Shown here: piece by piece, positions 7,817 to 14,757 of the stretch | Layout: each line of letters starts with the position of its first letter | How positions within the stretch are numbered: the stretch's first letter is position 1 | DNA from: Deltaproteobacteria bacterium | GTDB lineage: Bacteria > Bdellovibrionota > JACOXK01 | DNA: 38,329 bases | Direction of reading: 5' to 3' | Assembly (NCBI GenBank): GCA_016186995.1 | Contig: JACPKQ010000008.1 | Coordinates: 1 to 38,329 of the forward strand | Made by a program: the position numbers and the translations under genes | The notes under the pieces: generated by a model | Seen by the model: the letters and a program-made list of their open reading frames with translations, nothing else | What the model was told of the DNA's origin: nothing | Database searches by the model: none

Positions 7817-8662
7817 TTATTTACGCTCTAATGAAATTGGATTTTTGAGCTCTTTTTTTTCAGCTTTTTTTAATTTTCTTTGCACTTTCCGAACATCTTC
7901 TTCTGCCGGTAGATTTTCGGGTCTTATACCTCTTTCAATTAAAGTTTCCCGCACACTTTGATTATTCGTCATGTGTTCATTAGAGATTTGATGTGCTGTT
8001 TTCAATTGATTAGCTTTTGCATTGAAAATAGTAATTTCAGTAGCAAAATCTTTGGCTTTTAAAATAATTGTTGGGGCAAAATCCGCCAACGCTCTGCCTG
8101 TTTTTACGTTCCATCTTTTTTTCATTTCAGCAGTTGTATAGCCAAATAGAGCTTGGTCGCCTTTGCTTCGGATAACTCCAAAATTTTTGTCCTTTCCTGT
8201 TTTCTCAAAAATAACTCCTGAAAGCTCTTTTTCCGTATCAGCCAGCTTTTTTCGCGCAGAGATTCTCTCGGTCTCTAAGAGACGTTTCTCAATGATTTCT
8301 AATTTTCTAGTCTGAACTGCAAAATAAGTTTGCGCAAAAGCAATGGCCTCTTTTCTGGGATCTCCATTTTGAGCAATCAGGTAGCACGCATAGCGGGTGA
8401 GCATGAAATCATCAATCGTTTTTGTTGCCCCCTTTGGCATCTGGATCGTTTTCCCGACGTCAGCAAAATGATCAGAAATCGCATGCTCTGAGACTTCACA
8501 GGCGGTTTTAGCCTTTGAGATAACATTGACAAAGTTATCCCATTTTTCATAGCCAAGTAAATGCTGTAAATCCCTTGCTAACCAAAACTCCACGCCATTT
8601 TCTGTTTTCCTGGCATGAGATTCAAAGTCTTTAGTGAGCGATTGTATAATTGCCGTATTCAT
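7817..8662 (-). CDS. dinD: DNA-damage-inducible protein D-like (DinD, BRO-N domain)
   Basis: A 281-aa protein close to E. coli DinD in length and layout. The N-terminal BRO-type domain (about 1-120) contains FWLARDLQHLLGYEKWDNF, then DDFMLTRYACYLIAQNGDPRK and AQTYFAVQTRK. The C-terminal half includes GYTTAEMKKRWNV and HMTNNQSVRETLIERGIRP-ENLP. In E. coli DinD is SOS-induced and binds and inhibits RecA-mediated strand exchange. No LexA-like box was seen here, so regulation may differ. It lies in an accessory stretch with palindromic repeats on both sides, suggesting acquisition. Confidence 0.85.
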   Translation of the reverse strand: MNTAIIQSLTKDFESHARKTENGVEFWLARDLQHLLGYEKWDNFVNVISKAKTACEVSEHAISDHFADVGKTIQMPKGATKTIDDFMLTRYACYLIAQNGDPRKEAIAFAQTYFAVQTRKLEIIEKRLLETERISARKKLADTEKELSGVIFEKTGKDKNFGVIRSKGDQALFGYTTAEMKKRWNVKTGRALADFAPTIILKAKDFATEITIFNAKANQLKTAHQISNEHMTNNQSVRETLIERGIRPENLPAEEDVRKVQRKLKKAEKKELKNPISLERK

Positions 8663-8685
8663 GCTGATAATTATCCGTTAAGATT

Positions 8686-8713
8686 AGTATATGAATTTAA
8701 AAAATATCGTCAA
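8686..8713 (-). promoter_or_regulatory. Promoter of dinD
   Basis: On the minus strand, -35 TTGACG (8708-8713), 16-bp spacer, -10 TATACT (8686-8691). The expected transcript start lies about 15 bases before the dinD ATG. The core resembles the promoter of the MNT-HEPN pair (TTGACGAT, 16-bp spacer, ATATACTA). Confidence 0.6.
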
Positions 8714-8730
8714 TAAAGTATTTGCAAGCC

Positions 8731-8773
8731 AAAAAAAAATTAAAAGGCCTACGCGTATAAAACGCTTGAGGCC
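8731..8773 (-). terminator. Intrinsic terminator of the DUF1566 lipoprotein gene
   Basis: On the minus strand the stem GGCCTC...GCGT / ACGC...AGGCC (8746-8773) is followed by CTTTTAATTTTTTTTT (the A-run at 8731-8745 on the plus strand). It lies 33 bases after the lipoprotein stop codon and just upstream of the dinD promoter, so it separates the two transcripts. Confidence 0.75.
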
Positions 8774-8805
8774 CAATCATCAATAATCAAATAAACCACC
8801 CACGC

Positions 8806-9522
8806 TCAGCGACCGACACAAAGGACGGAGCCAAAGTAGTAGCCGCAGCCGTCGCGGTTGTAGCCGCCGACGATATCGCCATAACCATAGAAGCCGTAGG
8901 CGAAGTCGGAATCTCTAGGATAGACCGACGAAGACCAAAGATACTCACTACCCGTCGTATCTATGACTTTTAGCACCCCATTGTCCTCCAATGTTTCAAA
9001 ATCGCTATCTTCATTAGGAAAACCATGTTTTCCATTTAAATCCTTAGGATAGCCTGTTGGTAAGCTCCAAGTTATATTAGAAAGATTTCCTCTGGCTTCT
9101 AAGGAGGAGGGATGCGTACAAATATCTTGGGCTTGATAGTGTGTAAATGTTCCATCCAAAATGTCACTGACTAAAAGCCCACTCTTCATATCTTTCCATA
9201 CTTTTTTACCAGATTCTGTCTTTGTATGAAGATACCAAACAACATCTCCATCTTCAGTTTCAACTTTACATTTATAACCTTGATCAGTTTGTTTTGTTTT
9301 TTCAAGATCACAAAGTTCTATTTCTTCTATTTTTTGATCTTCTTGAATAGCTTGGTCTTTTTGGGGCTCACTTTCTTGTGGACTTGTAGTCTCATCTTTA
9401 GAAGGTTGATTTACAGAAGAATCGGTGGCTGGTTCATTAACTTGGTTATTACTTTTCTGACCACTACACGAAACAATAAACAGACCCAAAACAAAAAATA
9501 ACATTAGATTTTTTATATTCAC
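8806..9522 (-). CDS. Lipoprotein with C-terminal DUF1566 (Lcl-like) domain
   Basis: I start this at GTG 9520-9522: GGAGG (9529-9533) lies 6 bases upstream and the protein then begins with a proper lipoprotein signal (LMLFFVLGLFIVSC, acylated Cys19). The open frame upstream to 9726 is probably untranslated leader. After the Cys comes an acidic, low-complexity linker rich in Ser, Glu and Gln. The C-terminal half carries DUF1566 features: GTFTHYQAQDIC, ITWSLPTGYPKDLNG, EYLWSSSVYP and a final GSVLCVGR, matching the usual W-x-LPT ... WSSS ... CV pattern. Such domains occur in surface lipoproteins and some collagen-like adhesins. It ends in a strong terminator. Confidence 0.75.
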   Translation of the reverse strand: MNIKNLMLFFVLGLFIVSCSGQKSNNQVNEPATDSSVNQPSKDETTSPQESEPQKDQAIQEDQKIEEIELCDLEKTKQTDQGYKCKVETEDGDVVWYLHTKTESGKKVWKDMKSGLLVSDILDGTFTHYQAQDICTHPSSLEARGNLSNITWSLPTGYPKDLNGKHGFPNEDSDFETLEDNGVLKVIDTTGSEYLWSSSVYPRDSDFAYGFYGYGDIVGGYNRDGCGYYFGSVLCVGR

Positions 9523-9553
9523 TTTATACCTCCAAAACTGACATTTTTTTACA

Positions 9554-9574
9554 AAGTGCCCAAAAAGGGCACTT
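9554..9574 (-). promoter_or_regulatory. Leader hairpin upstream of the DUF1566 lipoprotein
   Basis: Perfect 8-bp stem with a 5-base loop (AAGTGCCC, TTTTT, GGGCACTT on the minus strand). It sits 20 bases before the GGAGG of the lipoprotein gene. There is no clean U-run after it, so it may be a leader structure or a weak terminator. Confidence 0.4.
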
Positions 9575-9822
9575 CCTATAACCGTTTTAGCTTCAGATTC
9601 TTCAACCAAACGCTTCTTCCATATTACATAGCAATCCCTGTGCCATGCCTTTTGGATTTCAAAAAAAAATCTTTCGCCAGGGAGATGTATCCTAAATTTT
9701 AACAAACAAAAAAACATCTGTAACAACCCCAGCTTTTAAGGAGAAAACTCCGATCATCACACATCGCTTTCCACTGAAAAATCAGACTGCGAAATGATGA
9801 AGTTCAATCTAAATCAAAGCCT

Positions 9823-9855
9823 GAGATTCTTCGGCCTTTCAGGTCTCAGAATGAC
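9823..9855 (-). repeat. GTCATTCTGAG-type interspersed repeat
   Basis: On the minus strand it starts GTCATTCTGAGACC and ends GCCGAAGAATCTCAG, the well-known GTCATTCTGAG...GAAGAATCTC class. It forms an imperfect hairpin. Confidence 0.65.
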
Positions 9856-9893
9856 GTGACGGGATGTCGATACCAGCATGACTTACAGCCTAT

Positions 9894-9918
9894 GGATTCC
9901 CGCCTCCGCGGGAATGAC
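9894..9918 (-). repeat. GTCATTCCCGC-type palindromic repeat
   Basis: GTCATTCCCGCGGAGGCGGG followed by AATCC on the minus strand, giving ATTCCCGC / GCGGGAAT arms. It has the same termini as the copy inside the aminotransferase gene (4788-4827), but here lies between genes. Confidence 0.75.
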
Positions 9919-10023
9919 CAGACTGTTTGTTATCCTAATGAGGACATGCTCGTTGGATAATACATTACATTGTCCTCGCTTGACTTTTTCTCAATATCCT
10001 TTTGAAGTAGGAGAAGAAACAAT

Positions 10024-10260
10024 ATGAAGAAAGAATATAATTTTAAAAATGCTATTCGAGGAAAGTTCTATCGACCTAAGAAAGTTCAAAAAACTTTAAG
10101 GATTGATAAAGACGTTCTTGATTTTTATCAAGAACTAGCAAAAAAAGAAGGAATTCCTTATCAAACATTGATAAATCTAACCCTTCGTAAGTTTTCAGGA
10201 GAAGGTGGAGAGCTGGTTATTTCATCTAAGAAAAAGGCTGTTGGAGAACACGGTCGATAA
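10024..10260 (+). CDS. BrnA-like antitoxin (ribbon-helix-helix), apparently without its BrnT toxin
   Basis: A 78-aa protein with the layout of BrnA antitoxins: an N-terminal FKNAIRGKFYRP segment, then a TLRIDKDVLDFYQELAKKEG ribbon-helix and GIPYQTLINLTLRKF second helix of the RHH DNA-binding fold. BrnA normally pairs with an upstream BrnT RNase and autorepresses the operon. I find no BrnT frame in the 300 bp upstream, so this is an orphan. Its last three codons and stop (CACGGTCGATAA) lie inside a 37-bp direct repeat whose second copy is at 11448-11484. This suggests the gene once ended directly against the convergent pyk gene. Confidence 0.65.
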   Translation: MKKEYNFKNAIRGKFYRPKKVQKTLRIDKDVLDFYQELAKKEGIPYQTLINLTLRKFSGEGGELVISSKKKAVGEHGR

Positions 10261-10285
10261 TTTTAAATTTTATGAAGCTTGACGA
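10249..10285 (+). repeat. 37-bp direct repeat, left copy (cassette boundary)
   Basis: It runs from CACGGTCGATAATTTT to GAAGCTTGACGA and matches 11448-11484 at 36 of 37 positions (C/T at position 30). It contains the BrnA 3' end plus a copy of the last bases of pyk. Sequence similarity stops abruptly at both edges. Confidence 0.85.
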
Positions 10286-10330
10286 GGTGCTTTGAGAAGT
10301 TAACGATACCCATCGCAGGGGGTGTGTGAT

Positions 10331-10789
10331 CTACCCTTTATAAAATTTTTCATGTTTCTCTATTAGTATTTTTTTAATCTTTTCAATAAACTGAATAGCC
10401 TCTTTTAAAAGCTCTTCACACTCAGTTTCTGATATCGAACCGGCATAATCATAATCAGTCAAATTTCTCTTTGTTCTGCACTGGTCAAAATAAGCCGCCT
10501 CATCTTGGAACTCCCCTTTGTTGTAATGCTTTAAAAACAGAAAAGTATTGGCATGGTGCCCATATCCACTGATTCGAAATCCTTCACAATGAAGCAATGC
10601 CGTCACCGTTTGAAGTATGGCATTGTAAATGATTGCAAAGCGCCGATCTGTACTTAAATTTGGAACAGCCGCATCTTCAAGATCTCGACCTACAATGCTA
10701 AATAGATCGTAAATCTCTTTTTTATTGGTCTCATGTTTTTTGAGAATCCCTTTATCTAATAAATTCTTTAAACTCATTTTCTTTTCCAA
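10331..10789 (-). CDS. HEPN-domain protein, putative toxin of an MNT-HEPN toxin-antitoxin pair
   Basis: A 152-aa all-helical protein with the HEPN-like signature RTKRNLTDYDY (R105, R108, N109, Y113). HEPN toxins are RNases or are modified by a partner nucleotidyltransferase; the classical histidine of R-x(4-6)-H is replaced here by an acidic/aromatic D-Y, a variant seen in some families. Its start overlaps the end of the upstream MNT gene by 38 bases (less if ATG 10777 is used), the usual arrangement of MNT-HEPN modules. The pair is bounded by 37-bp direct repeats, so it was probably inserted as a unit. Confidence 0.7.
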   Translation of the reverse strand: MEKKMSLKNLLDKGILKKHETNKKEIYDLFSIVGRDLEDAAVPNLSTDRRFAIIYNAILQTVTALLHCEGFRISGYGHHANTFLFLKHYNKGEFQDEAAYFDQCRTKRNLTDYDYAGSISETECEELLKEAIQFIEKIKKILIEKHEKFYKG

Positions 10790-11345
10790 TTAAGTAAATT
10801 TTTTTGCCTAATGCAACTTGTTTTATAAAATTATCTGATTGGTTAAATTTTTTTAAAAACTCGTCTTCAGAATAGAGATGTGAATTTATCTCTCTGCTTG
10901 TTTTCTCTGATATTTTTTGCACAACTACAGAGAGCTTTTTGGCTGGTACTTGACCTATAACCATCAAATCAATGTCACTTTTGGAATTCTCTGTGCCTTT
11001 CGCAAATGAGCCAAATATAAAACAAAAACTTATCTTTCCAAGACTCCCAATCTCTTCTCTAATCACATTTCCTACGGCCTCTGTTTTGAGTATGATTTTT
11101 TTTAACTCGTTAAAGAGCATAAAATCTTGATTCACCTTAAAATAAACCCTATTCCCAGAGATTTCAGAGGTTAAAAAACCTATGCTTACAAGTTTTTTAA
11201 TTTCCTGCTGGATTCCTCTGATGGGAATTTCTAAAAGCTTTTCCATCTCTCTTTGATAGAAGGATTTTGTGGGGGACATGACAAACAGCGTTAAGAGCTT
11301 CACACGCGTTTTCGATGAGAATAATGTGTTTAATACGGCGCTCAT
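10752..11345 (-). CDS. Winged-helix + minimal nucleotidyltransferase (MNT) protein, putative antitoxin
   Basis: A 197-aa fusion. Residues about 10-75 form a winged-helix DNA-binding domain (SSKTRVKLLTLFVMSP, REMEKLLEIP, GIQQEIKKLVSIGFL). Residues about 100-165 form a minimal nucleotidyltransferase with the diagnostic FGSFAKGTENSKSDIDLMVIG (GS at 112-113, catalytic D124 and D126). In MNT-HEPN systems the MNT partner AMPylates and silences the HEPN toxin. The fused winged helix could give direct autorepression: a palindrome overlaps its promoter at 11354-11376. The gene overlaps the downstream HEPN gene. Confidence 0.8.
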   Translation of the reverse strand: MSAVLNTLFSSKTRVKLLTLFVMSPTKSFYQREMEKLLEIPIRGIQQEIKKLVSIGFLTSEISGNRVYFKVNQDFMLFNELKKIILKTEAVGNVIREEIGSLGKISFCFIFGSFAKGTENSKSDIDLMVIGQVPAKKLSVVVQKISEKTSREINSHLYSEDEFLKKFNQSDNFIKQVALGKKIYLIGKENEFKEFIR

Positions 11346-11353
11346 ATATGTAT

Positions 11354-11395
11354 ATATACTATAGTCAATAGTATATTAAAATAAGTCATCGTCAA
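11354..11395 (-). promoter_or_regulatory. Promoter and palindromic operator of the MNT-HEPN pair
   Basis: On the minus strand: -35 TTGACG (11390-11395), 16-bp spacer, -10 TACTAT (11368-11373). The -10 lies inside a palindrome with 9-bp arms (ATATACTAT 11354-11362 and ATAGTATAT 11368-11376). A repressor bound there would block initiation; the winged helix of the MNT protein is the obvious candidate. Confidence 0.65.
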
Positions 11396-11407
11396 TAGAA
11401 AAACACG

Positions 11408-11427
11408 TGTAAAGCGAAATTTGTCAC
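11408..11427 (-). repeat. 20-bp repeat shared with the AbiE region, copy 1
   Basis: Identical over 20 bases, in opposite orientation, to 35590-35609. Read on this minus strand it is GTGACAAATTTCGCTTTACA. It lies just inside the right-hand 37-bp direct repeat of the MNT-HEPN cassette. Confidence 0.75.
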
Positions 11428-11447
11428 TTTTCCAGCACGAGAGCCTT

Positions 11448-11484
11448 CACGGTCGATAATTTTAAATTTTATGAAGTTTGACGA
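11448..11484 (+). repeat. 37-bp direct repeat, right copy (cassette boundary, overlaps pyk 3' end)
   Basis: Near-identical partner of 10249-10285. It covers the last seven codons plus stop of pyk and 14 bases beyond. This copy restores the intact pyk end; the left copy preserves the intact BrnA end. Confidence 0.85.
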
Positions 11485-12898
11485 TGCGGTCGGTATCGCC
11501 ACTTCCAATAAAAAGCCCTGTGGTAATCACAATGCGATCATTCTTTTTTACAAGCCTCATGTTTAAAAGCTTGTCTCGAATAGATTTAAATAGTTTTTTA
11601 GATTTTAAAAGATCTGTATAAAGATAGGCTCTTACACCCCATACAAGAGATAAAAGCCTGATGGTTTTTTCTTGGTGAGTAAAAGCAATGATAGGTTGCA
11701 GAGGCCTTCCACGAGCAATGAGCTTTGCAGAAGTTCCCTTTTCGGTTAAGCAACAAATAAGCCTCGCCCCCACTTCATGAGCAATTTCACACGCCGCTTT
11801 TTCTGTAGCTCGAATTCTTTCACTCTGTCCAAGAATCAAACGATCTATTTTAGATCTTATTGCTTCTTGAGGATCTTGTATATCCTGTGCCTTCTCCGCC
11901 TCACAAATAATTTTATGCATCGTAGCAACAGCACGTACCGGATATTTTCCGACGGCTGTTTCTCCAGAAAGCATTAAACAATCAGAACCATCAAAAATAG
12001 CATTAGCAACATCTGAAGCTTCTGCACGTGTGGGCCGCGCCTGCTCAATCATAGATTCAAGCATTTGCGTTGCTGTAATAACTGGCTTTAAAGCACGGTT
12101 GCATCGCATAATAATTTGTTTTTGAAGACGAGGCACAGCTTCTGTAGAGCTTTCAACGGCAAGATCTCCTCTTGCAACCATGACAGCATCAGAAACTTTG
12201 ATAATATTATCTAAATCATCAAAGGCTTCTGGCTTTTCAATTTTAGCAACTACACACATATTTTTATTGTGAGGAATTAAATTTTTAAGAACTAAAATAT
12301 CATGTGCGCTTCTTACAAAAGAAAGAGCAATCATATCCACCCCTTCTTTTAAAGCAAATTTTAAATCTTTTTTATCTTTACCGGTAAGCGCCACAGTTCT
12401 ACTTTTAATATAAGGTAAATTGACGCCTTTATGTTCTTTAAGGAAACCACCCACTTTAACGCAGCATTTAAGTCGTGTAGAACTTGTGCTTAGAACTTCA
12501 AGCTCTATAAGGCCATCATCTAATAAAATAGAATTTCCTCTTTTTAAAAGGTGAGGCAAAGCATGATAAGGAATGGATATTTCACTTTGATCCCCGATTA
12601 CTTTTCTTGTTGTGATGTAAAGTGTTTGACCTGATTTAAGCCTGACTCCTTTATTTTTAAGATCTCCTACTCGAATTTTAGGACCTTGAAGATCTTGCAT
12701 AATAGCTACAAACTTTCCAATTTTTTTACTTTGACTTCGAATATTTCGAATTATCTTTTTATATTCTGGATAATCTCCGTGAGAAAAATTAAGGCGGGCA
12801 ATATCCATGCCTGCTTGAATCAGTTTTGCAATACAAGAGGGTGAAGAAGAAGATGGCCCTATCGTACAAATAATTTTAGCTTTTCGCTTGAGTATCAT
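11462..12898 (-). CDS. pyk: Pyruvate kinase
   Basis: A 478-aa glycolytic enzyme converting phosphoenolpyruvate and ADP to pyruvate and ATP. Landmarks: KAKIICTIGPSSSSP at the N-terminus, RLNFSHGDYPEY, the active-site MVARGDLAVE and ITATQMLESMIEQARPTRAE, DGSDCLMLSGETAVGKYP, and a C-terminal regulatory domain ending GDTDRIVKLHKI. The length is normal and no key motif is missing. The gene lies 25 bases downstream of the antiporter gene on the same strand. Its extreme 3' end is duplicated at 10262-10285 as part of a direct repeat. Confidence 0.95.
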   Translation of the reverse strand: MILKRKAKIICTIGPSSSSPSCIAKLIQAGMDIARLNFSHGDYPEYKKIIRNIRSQSKKIGKFVAIMQDLQGPKIRVGDLKNKGVRLKSGQTLYITTRKVIGDQSEISIPYHALPHLLKRGNSILLDDGLIELEVLSTSSTRLKCCVKVGGFLKEHKGVNLPYIKSRTVALTGKDKKDLKFALKEGVDMIALSFVRSAHDILVLKNLIPHNKNMCVVAKIEKPEAFDDLDNIIKVSDAVMVARGDLAVESSTEAVPRLQKQIIMRCNRALKPVITATQMLESMIEQARPTRAEASDVANAIFDGSDCLMLSGETAVGKYPVRAVATMHKIICEAEKAQDIQDPQEAIRSKIDRLILGQSERIRATEKAACEIAHEVGARLICCLTEKGTSAKLIARGRPLQPIIAFTHQEKTIRLLSLVWGVRAYLYTDLLKSKKLFKSIRDKLLNMRLVKKNDRIVITTGLFIGSGDTDRIVKLHKI

Positions 12899-12923
12899 GT
12901 TTGGATTGTAACATAAGACAGCT

Positions 12924-14711
12924 TTATAGGGTATTCACAACACTTATCAAGATTTGACCACTACGAGGCTCTGCGGAACCCGTTGTTGATAAAATAAAAA
13001 GTCGACCATTTTCAGAAACAACAAAAAGTGGAACCGCATCCGGATACATTTTATTAAAGGCAGCAAAGTTAAAATCATCTGTAAGCTTGGTTGTTTTAAG
13101 TTGCGCTCCTTTTTCAAATCTTCCTGATAAATAAGAATAACTTATTTTATTTCCAAACAAAATACGCCCACGAAAATGCGTTTTTATTTTTTCCTTTGAT
13201 TCCTGAGGAAGGCGTTCAGGGGGTAATTGATAAATATCGGCAGGGCCAAATACATCTTCGAAGTGGAGTGCAGAAAGCGTATTCACCTCATCATTTGAAG
13301 TTAGAGCCATCAATTTGCCAATGCCTTCTAAATCTACATCACTTAGAAAATCTTCTGATAAAACGTTTGTATATTCAGCACTAAGCCCTTCCATACGTGC
13401 TGTAATAATATGAGAAAGATTATTATCTATCAAAACTGTTTTACAATTTTCTTTTTTTAAGGCTTTTGCTATTTCACGGGCAAAGGTATGAGCTCCAATA
13501 ATCATAACACCTTCAAGAGATTCAGCTCTCACCCCAAGTACTTTAGCAAACCAAGAAGAACAAAGCCCATAAAAAGCAACGGTTCCGATAATCACAAAAA
13601 AAGTAATGGGCACAAGGTGCTCTGCTTGTGGATAATCAAGAGCCGCTAGTTTTAAAGCAAAAACAGAAGAAACGGCGGCAGCAACAATACCGCGCGGAGC
13701 AACAAGGCCCAAAAAAAGTTTTTCTTTAAACTGGAGTTCAGAACCTATTGTCGAAAAAAAGACAGCTAAAGGTCTTGCTACAAAAATAAGTACCAGTACA
13801 AAAAGAATGGTATTCATATTTGCATAAGCTAGATCTTCCCGTGTCAGCCGTGCTGCTAAAAGAATAAATAAAGTAGAAATAAGCAAAACCCTTAAATTTT
13901 CTTTGAAATGAACAATGTGTCTCACATCCACATGTTTTTGGTTGGCGAGCACAACCCCCATCAATGTTACTGAAAGCAAGCCCGATTCGGCCTGTAACAT
14001 ATTTGAAACTGTGAAAGACACTAAAACCGCCATAAGAGAAAAAGTATTATTGAGAAAATCTGGAATAAGATAATGCTTTAAAACCCAAACAATAATGTAG
14101 GCAACCCCTACCCCTATTAAGACCCCAAAAAAGATGGTTTTAAAAATACCTAATGAAACAACAGTAAGAGCATTTTCAAAACCACCAGCCATAATGGATT
14201 CAAAAACAAGAACTGCACACAAAGCCCCTATAGGATCAATAGCAATCCCTTCCCACGTTAAAATAGAACCAATCTTTCCTTTAGGATGGATGTGGCGCAT
14301 CAGGGGCACAATAACAGTGGGCCCACTCACAATAAGAATTGCCCCCAAAAGAATTGAAAGATCAAGATCAAAGTTTAAAATAAAACAAGCAGCTAAGGTT
14401 CCTACAATCCATGTGATAACAGCACCTATGCTCATTAAATTTCTAAAAACACTTCCTATTTCCTTTAGTTTTTCAAGGGATAGATTTAAGCCACCTTCAA
14501 AAAGAATGATAGCAACCGAAATAGAAACAAGAGGATGTAATAAATCTCCTAAAAGCTCATCTGTTTTGAGAAAACCAATGGTAGGGCCAGCGAGAATTCC
14601 AAATAGCAAAAAAAGCAAAATGGAAGGAAGCTGAAAACGCCATGCAATCCATTCGGCCCCTACCCCAAGAAAAAGAACAACAACAATACTTATAAGAATT
14701 TCATGAGGCAT
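12924..14711 (-). CDS. Cation/proton antiporter (CPA1, NhaP-like) with cytosolic NAD-binding RCK-type domain
   Basis: A 595-aa inner-membrane protein. Residues about 5-390 contain some twelve hydrophobic helices with antiporter landmarks (FGILAGPTIGFL, ILFEGGLNLSLEKL, GAILIVSGPTVIVPLM, WEGIAIDPIGALCAVLVFE, APRGIVAAAVSSVFALKLA). A soluble TrkA-N-like domain follows from about residue 398 (GVMIIGAHTFAREIAKAL, then KTVLIDNN), with an RCK-C-like tail ending PRSGQILISVV. Family knowledge: it exchanges Na+ or K+ for H+, and the RCK domain senses nucleotides. The start ATG is preceded by GGGGAT. It sits between dctM and pyk, all on the minus strand. Confidence 0.9.
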   Translation of the reverse strand: MPHEILISIVVVLFLGVGAEWIAWRFQLPSILLFLLFGILAGPTIGFLKTDELLGDLLHPLVSISVAIILFEGGLNLSLEKLKEIGSVFRNLMSIGAVITWIVGTLAACFILNFDLDLSILLGAILIVSGPTVIVPLMRHIHPKGKIGSILTWEGIAIDPIGALCAVLVFESIMAGGFENALTVVSLGIFKTIFFGVLIGVGVAYIIVWVLKHYLIPDFLNNTFSLMAVLVSFTVSNMLQAESGLLSVTLMGVVLANQKHVDVRHIVHFKENLRVLLISTLFILLAARLTREDLAYANMNTILFVLVLIFVARPLAVFFSTIGSELQFKEKLFLGLVAPRGIVAAAVSSVFALKLAALDYPQAEHLVPITFFVIIGTVAFYGLCSSWFAKVLGVRAESLEGVMIIGAHTFAREIAKALKKENCKTVLIDNNLSHIITARMEGLSAEYTNVLSEDFLSDVDLEGIGKLMALTSNDEVNTLSALHFEDVFGPADIYQLPPERLPQESKEKIKTHFRGRILFGNKISYSYLSGRFEKGAQLKTTKLTDDFNFAAFNKMYPDAVPLFVVSENGRLFILSTTGSAEPRSGQILISVVNTL

Positions 14712-14757
14712 ATCCCCATATTTCCATCCATTTAATCATTTCTCAAGGTAAAATAAT

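Larger units (their letters stand above)
9523..10023. other. 500-bp non-coding stretch with hairpin and two palindromic repeats
   Basis: No gene is supported here. From left: the GGAGG of the lipoprotein; a perfect 8-bp hairpin at 9554-9574 (AAGTGCCC / GGGCACTT); an undetermined AT-rich leader to about 9760; two GTCAT-type repeats (9823-9855, 9894-9918); and nested inverted repeats (GAGGACA / TGTCCTC and TTATCC / GGATAA, about 9930-9977) in front of the BrnA-like gene that could serve as its operator. Confidence 0.5.

Noticed and set aside
8663-8720. LexA-type SOS box in front of dinD.
   Set aside because: No CTGT-N8-ACAG or other convincing LexA palindrome is present; only a normal sigma-70-like promoter is seen.
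9523-9726. N-terminal extension of the DUF1566 lipoprotein frame up to 9726.
   Set aside because: GGAGG plus GTG at 9520-9522 gives a clean lipoprotein signal; the upstream residues are not signal-like and cover a leader hairpin.
9580-9760. Possible riboswitch (cyclic-di-GMP class considered) in the leader of the DUF1566 lipoprotein.
   Set aside because: None of the conserved GEMM core sequences could be aligned by eye; only one simple hairpin is clear.
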